Assembly: GCA_038327555.1 (NCBI GenBank)
Contig: JBBQLD010000156.1
Coordinates: 1 to 9,635, forward strand
Length of the DNA stretch: 9,635 nucleotides
Direction of reading: 5' to 3'
Source of the DNA: M3007 sp038327555
Lineage (GTDB): Bacteria; Bacteroidota; Bacteroidia; Chitinophagales; Saprospiraceae
The position numbers and the translations under genes were made by a program. Under the pieces are notes generated by a model, which was given only the letters and a program-made list of their open reading frames with translations, did no database searches and had not been told where the DNA came from. Positions 7,673-9,635 of this stretch are shown one piece after another. Position 1 is the first letter of the stretch, and each line of letters begins with the position of its first letter.

Positions 7673-7728
7673 TGGGTTTAGAACGTCGCCGCAAGGTACG
7701 TTACCCGAAGCCGTGAAGGCTTTACCCA
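7673..7728 (+). other. Possible structured RNA leader (three-way junction)
   Basis: Read on the plus strand, TGGGT (7673-7677) pairs with ACCCA (7724-7728) and encloses two hairpins. The first is AACGT/ACGTT (7682-7686 with 7698-7702). It continues through a single bulged C into GCC/GGT (one G-U pair) capped by GCAA, a GNRA-type tetraloop. The second is GAAGCC/GGCTTT (7707-7712 with 7718-7723, outer pair G-U). It lies about 43 bases upstream of the channel start. It matches no riboswitch class I know, and helices this short can arise by chance. Confidence 0.2.
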
Positions 7729-7760
7729 AATCATTCGGCAGCCATTTTTCCAGACTTTAT

Positions 7761-7768
7761 TTTCTTTG
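7761..7768 (+). promoter_or_regulatory. Weak -7 box next to the channel start
   Basis: TTTCTTTG differs from the Bacteroidota TAnnTTTG consensus at one base and ends three bases before the ATG at 7772 (TTTGCACATG). If used, transcription would start at or within the start codon, giving a leaderless mRNA. No clear -33 element is seen. Confidence 0.3.
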
Positions 7769-7771
7769 CAC

Positions 7772-8323
7772 ATGTTACGTAAAGCACATTTTGCCCAAAT
7801 GCGGGAAGTTTGGCCGTTTTTGGTGGTATTATTGATTGGGGCACTCGTTTTTCTGGCCGATGTCTACGAGCTTCAGAATCCTTTCTTTCGGGAGTTGGTG
7901 CTCATTTTCATAAGCTTGGCTAAATCGATCTGGTTTATCCGTTTTGTTGTACGCCGCATTCGGGTCAGTACAGAGCAGGTGTTTTATTTTCACGAGTTTA
8001 TGGCCTTTATCGGGGTTGGTGTGTTGTTGTTTGTACTCTCTTATGCGATTGATTTTTATTGCCTCTACCAAATCAATGCAAACGCTTTCATCGGGCTATC
8101 TGCCAGCTCGGATCTGCTTGACGACTTCATTACGTTTTTCTATTTTAGTGTCACCAATTTCACTACCGCTGGCTTAGGCGACGTGTTGCCGGCAACCAAA
8201 AGTGCCCGACTTTTTGTCGCTTCAGAACTGATTATCTCTTTTTTCTTTACGATTTTCGTCATTTCTAATCTTGCTTTGTTGCGAGAATCGTTTGTGCAAA
8301 AAAAGGACAAAGCCGGAAGCTGA
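7772..8323 (+). CDS. Potassium-channel-like membrane protein (Ion_trans_2 pore)
   Basis: The 183-residue protein has four hydrophobic segments at about residues 13-32, 41-60, 76-99 and 146-170, with a re-entrant pore helix and loop at 115-137. The loop reads FSVTNFTTAGLGDVLP, and TTAGLGD (131-137) aligns with the K+ channel filter TTVGYGD, with Leu in place of the central Tyr. This fits a tetrameric inner-membrane cation channel in which segments 3 and 4 form the pore and segments 1-2 are a short, uncharged non-sensor pair. No cytoplasmic RCK/TrkA_N or cyclic-nucleotide domain follows; the protein ends in a short basic tail (FVQKKDKAGS). ATG at 7772 is preferred over TTG at 7766, which would add only two residues. 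The methyltransferase follows by 18 bp on the same strand and probably shares the transcript. Channel fold is confident; ion selectivity is inferred. Confidence 0.87.
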   Translation: MLRKAHFAQMREVWPFLVVLLIGALVFLADVYELQNPFFRELVLIFISLAKSIWFIRFVVRRIRVSTEQVFYFHEFMAFIGVGVLLFVLSYAIDFYCLYQINANAFIGLSASSDLLDDFITFFYFSVTNFTTAGLGDVLPATKSARLFVASELIISFFFTIFVISNLALLRESFVQKKDKAGS

Positions 8324-8341
8324 GTTGTCTTTCGCGAATTG

Positions 8342-9022
8342 GTGAAAATACAAAACATAGCGGAAGCCCTCACCGCCTTACATTTGCTGCACAAGAAAAG
8401 GTTTGTTCAAAAATATCCGACCACTTTGAAGACAAAATATTTGCCCACAGATGCCGACGCATTGGATGAAGCGTTTGATGTAATTTACCCTATACGCTTC
8501 AAAAAGGTATCGAAATTCCACTTTACGCCTTTGAGTATAGCAAAAGTGGCTGCGCAATATCTGGTGCAGAAACCATATACACGTGTGCTAGACATTGGCT
8601 CCGGCGCTGGAAAGTTTTGTATGGTCGGTGCTGGCTGTACGGATGGGCATTTTACAGGCGTTGAACAACGTAAAAATCTGCATCGTCTTGCGGAAAAATT
8701 GTCCCGAAAATTAGCTTGCGAACGCGTGGAATTCATCCATTCAAACATTATGGAAGTCGATTTTGAGGCCTTCGACGCAGTATATTACTTCAATCCTTTT
8801 TATGAAAATATCGTACCGGACAGTGCGATTGATCATGCCGTAACGCTGGATAAAACCTTGTACACCCTCTACACACAATATATGCGCGAGCAATTGAGCA
8901 AAATGCCGCTCGGTACACGCCTGGCCACTTATTTTAGTTTTATGGATGAGGTACCCAATAGTTACAAAATCAAAGGGGCGGATTTTGATTTGAAATTGAA
9001 ACTCTGGGAAAAGGTGGCTTGA
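8342..9022 (+). CDS. Class I SAM-dependent methyltransferase
   Basis: The 226-residue protein has a Rossmann-type methyltransferase core. Motif I is RVLDIGSGAGKFCMVGA (81-97), the glycine-rich SAM loop. FTGVEQ (104-109) gives the acidic residue expected to hold the SAM ribose at E108. SNIMEVDF (134-141) is the motif II region, and DAVYYFNPFYEN (145-156) is a motif IV resembling NPPY/NPPF, seen in enzymes that methylate planar nitrogens. That resemblance hints at a nucleic acid or protein N-methyltransferase but does not prove it. The N-terminal 60 residues are a helical, basic extension. There is no ATG before motif I. Possible starts are TTG at 8339 and GTG at 8342, and the channel stop codon lies in the same frame upstream. 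I chose GTG. Substrate unknown. Confidence 0.8.
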   Translation: MKIQNIAEALTALHLLHKKRFVQKYPTTLKTKYLPTDADALDEAFDVIYPIRFKKVSKFHFTPLSIAKVAAQYLVQKPYTRVLDIGSGAGKFCMVGAGCTDGHFTGVEQRKNLHRLAEKLSRKLACERVEFIHSNIMEVDFEAFDAVYYFNPFYENIVPDSAIDHAVTLDKTLYTLYTQYMREQLSKMPLGTRLATYFSFMDEVPNSYKIKGADFDLKLKLWEKVA

Positions 9023-9046
9023 AGCAGTTTTTTTTACCTTTAATTT

Positions 9047-9100
9047 ATGAAACCGTTCCTTAAGAATTTTGCAGCCCACTTTTTCCAGATGGCTGTCTAA
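9047..9100 (+). other. Tiny ORF with promoter-like upstream box
   Basis: A 17-codon frame (MKPFLKNFAAHFFQMAV) starts at ATG 9047 just after TACCTTTA (9035-9042), one base off the TAnnTTTG consensus. It ends 17 bases before the repeat array. It could be a real short peptide, the stub of a gene whose rest was lost when the repeats arose, or chance. Nothing beyond its position supports it. Confidence 0.15.
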
Positions 9101-9117
9101 TCTAAAATTGTAGCACT

Positions 9118-9635
9118 TTCCGCCGCGCTTAGCGTTTTCACCAAGTGCACCTTTGGACGGTACCTCGGAACTCTGTTCCGAGGATTTTTGGGTAATAAAA
9201 CCACATTTATTTTCCGATTAATTCCCCCGGAACGGAGTTCCGGGGTACATTTCCGCCGCGCTTAGCGTTTTCACCAAGTGCAACTTTAGACAGTACCTCG
9301 GAACTCTGTTCCGAGGATTTTTCGGGTAATAAACGACATTTATTTCCCGATTAATTCCCCTGGAACGGAGTTGCGGGGTACACTTCCGCCACGCTTGGTT
9401 TTTTCACCAAGTGCACCTTTGGACGGTACCTCGGAACTCTGTTCCGAGGATTTTTAGGGTAATAAACGACATTTATTTACCCGTTAATCCCCCGGAACGG
9501 AGTTCCGGGGTACACTTCCGCCGTGCTTGGCGTTTTCACCAAGTGCACCTTTGGACGGTACCTCGGAACTCTGTTCCGAGGATTTTTGGGTAATAAAACC
9601 ACATTTATTTTCCGATTAATTCCCCCGGAACGGAG
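9118..9635. repeat. 133-bp tandem array of paired inverted hairpins
   Basis: Units start at 9118, 9251, 9384 and 9516 (TTCCGCC...), giving lengths of 133, 133, 132 and at least 120, so the array runs past the right edge. Each unit has a start segment (CCGCGCTTAGCGTTTTCACC), a hairpin A, an AT-rich middle (TAATAAA...CATTTATTT) and a hairpin B. Hairpin A is CCTCGGAAC-TCT-GTTCCGAGG, at 9163-9183, 9296-9316, 9429-9449 and 9561-9581, identical in all four. Hairpin B is CCCCGGAAC-GGA-GTTCCGGGG, at 9225-9245, 9358-9378 (degenerate), 9490-9510, and 9623 to the edge. The inverse complement of B differs from A only at one stem pair and one loop base. Units 1 and 4 share an AAAACCAC version of the middle, units 2 and 3 an AAACGAC version. 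No protein is encoded. The layout resembles REP/BIME-type elements; its mobilising enzyme, if any, is not in the window. Confidence 0.95.
9163..9189 (+). terminator. Intrinsic terminator-like hairpin after the methyltransferase
   Basis: A 9-bp GC-rich stem (CCTCGGAAC/GTTCCGAGG) with a 3-nt loop is followed by A and T5, which fits an intrinsic terminator on the plus strand. It lies 140 bases after the methyltransferase stop. The same structure repeats at 9296-9322, 9429-9455 and 9561-9587 as part of the tandem array, so termination may be a by-product of the repeat. Confidence 0.55.

Larger units (their letters stand above)
7459..7771. other. Divergent intergenic region without a gene
   Basis: This 313-bp stretch separates the minus-strand TPR gene from the plus-strand channel gene and must hold promoters for both. 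I see an 8-bp inverted repeat TTTCCAAA/TTTGGAAA (7496-7503 and 7543-7550), a direct repeat GTTTTGAC/GTTTTAGC on the minus strand near 7605-7620, a possible structured segment at 7673-7728 and a weak -7 box at 7761-7768. A 68-codon minus-strand frame here (7694-7488, TTG start) resembles no protein I know and is probably chance. No convincing TAnnTTTG box was found for the TPR gene. Confidence 0.5.

Noticed and set aside
7488..7694. 68-codon minus-strand ORF in the divergent gap
   Set aside because: TTG start, no recognisable motif, low-complexity composition, and it occupies the place where promoters are expected.
9150..9158. -7 promoter box CACCTTTG inside the repeat unit
   Set aside because: The first base deviates from TAnnTTTG, and the motif is not kept in unit 2 (AACTTTAG).
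9411..9593. 60-codon plus-strand ORF with repeated peptide HLWTVPRNSVPRIF
   Set aside because: It is a translation of the tandem DNA repeat and its frame breaks in the other units.
9118..9635. CRISPR array
   Set aside because: The period is 133 bp and the segments between hairpins are near-identical rather than unique spacers; no cas gene is present.

Overview
The window looks like chromosomal DNA from a member of the Bacteroidota, possibly a Saprospiria-like environmental lineage (family-level placement is inference). The reasons are: start codons with no convincing Shine-Dalgarno sequence; -7 boxes resembling TAnnTTTG, the Bacteroidota promoter element; a plug-less TonB-receptor-like barrel next to a very long secreted TPR protein; and an ECF sigma factor followed by a membrane-anchored protein with C-terminal TPRs. 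Base composition is moderate and the gaps between genes are rich in inverted repeats.

Layout. The left 7.46 kb is all on the minus strand, so it reads right to left. It holds: a 1044-residue secreted TPR protein (7458 to 4324); a 548-residue outer-membrane beta-barrel (4175 to 2529); an N-acetylmuramoyl-L-alanine amidase (2441 to 1602); an ECF sigma factor (1314 to 778); and a TPR protein with an anti-sigma-like layout (722 to beyond the left edge). At 7459-7771 transcription diverges. A small plus-strand unit follows: a four-segment potassium-channel-like protein (7772-8323) and, 18 bp later, a class I SAM-dependent methyltransferase (8342-9022).

From about 9118 to the right edge is a non-coding tandem array with a 133-bp period (almost four copies, running off the window). 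Each unit carries two oppositely oriented versions of the same 21-nt hairpin. Substitutions between the two versions fall at paired positions and preserve the stem. One version is followed by T5 and looks like an intrinsic terminator.

How the genes may work together. The long TPR protein and the barrel probably form a periplasm/outer-membrane pair of unknown function. The amidase acts on peptidoglycan. The sigma factor and its downstream membrane protein look like a transmembrane signalling pair whose target genes are not visible here. I found no defence system, prophage, transposase or classical CRISPR array. The most unusual material is the repeat content: a 23-bp perfect inverted repeat that supplies the amidase start codon, a 17-bp inverted repeat joined to an 8-bp periodic tract, and the 133-bp paired-hairpin array.
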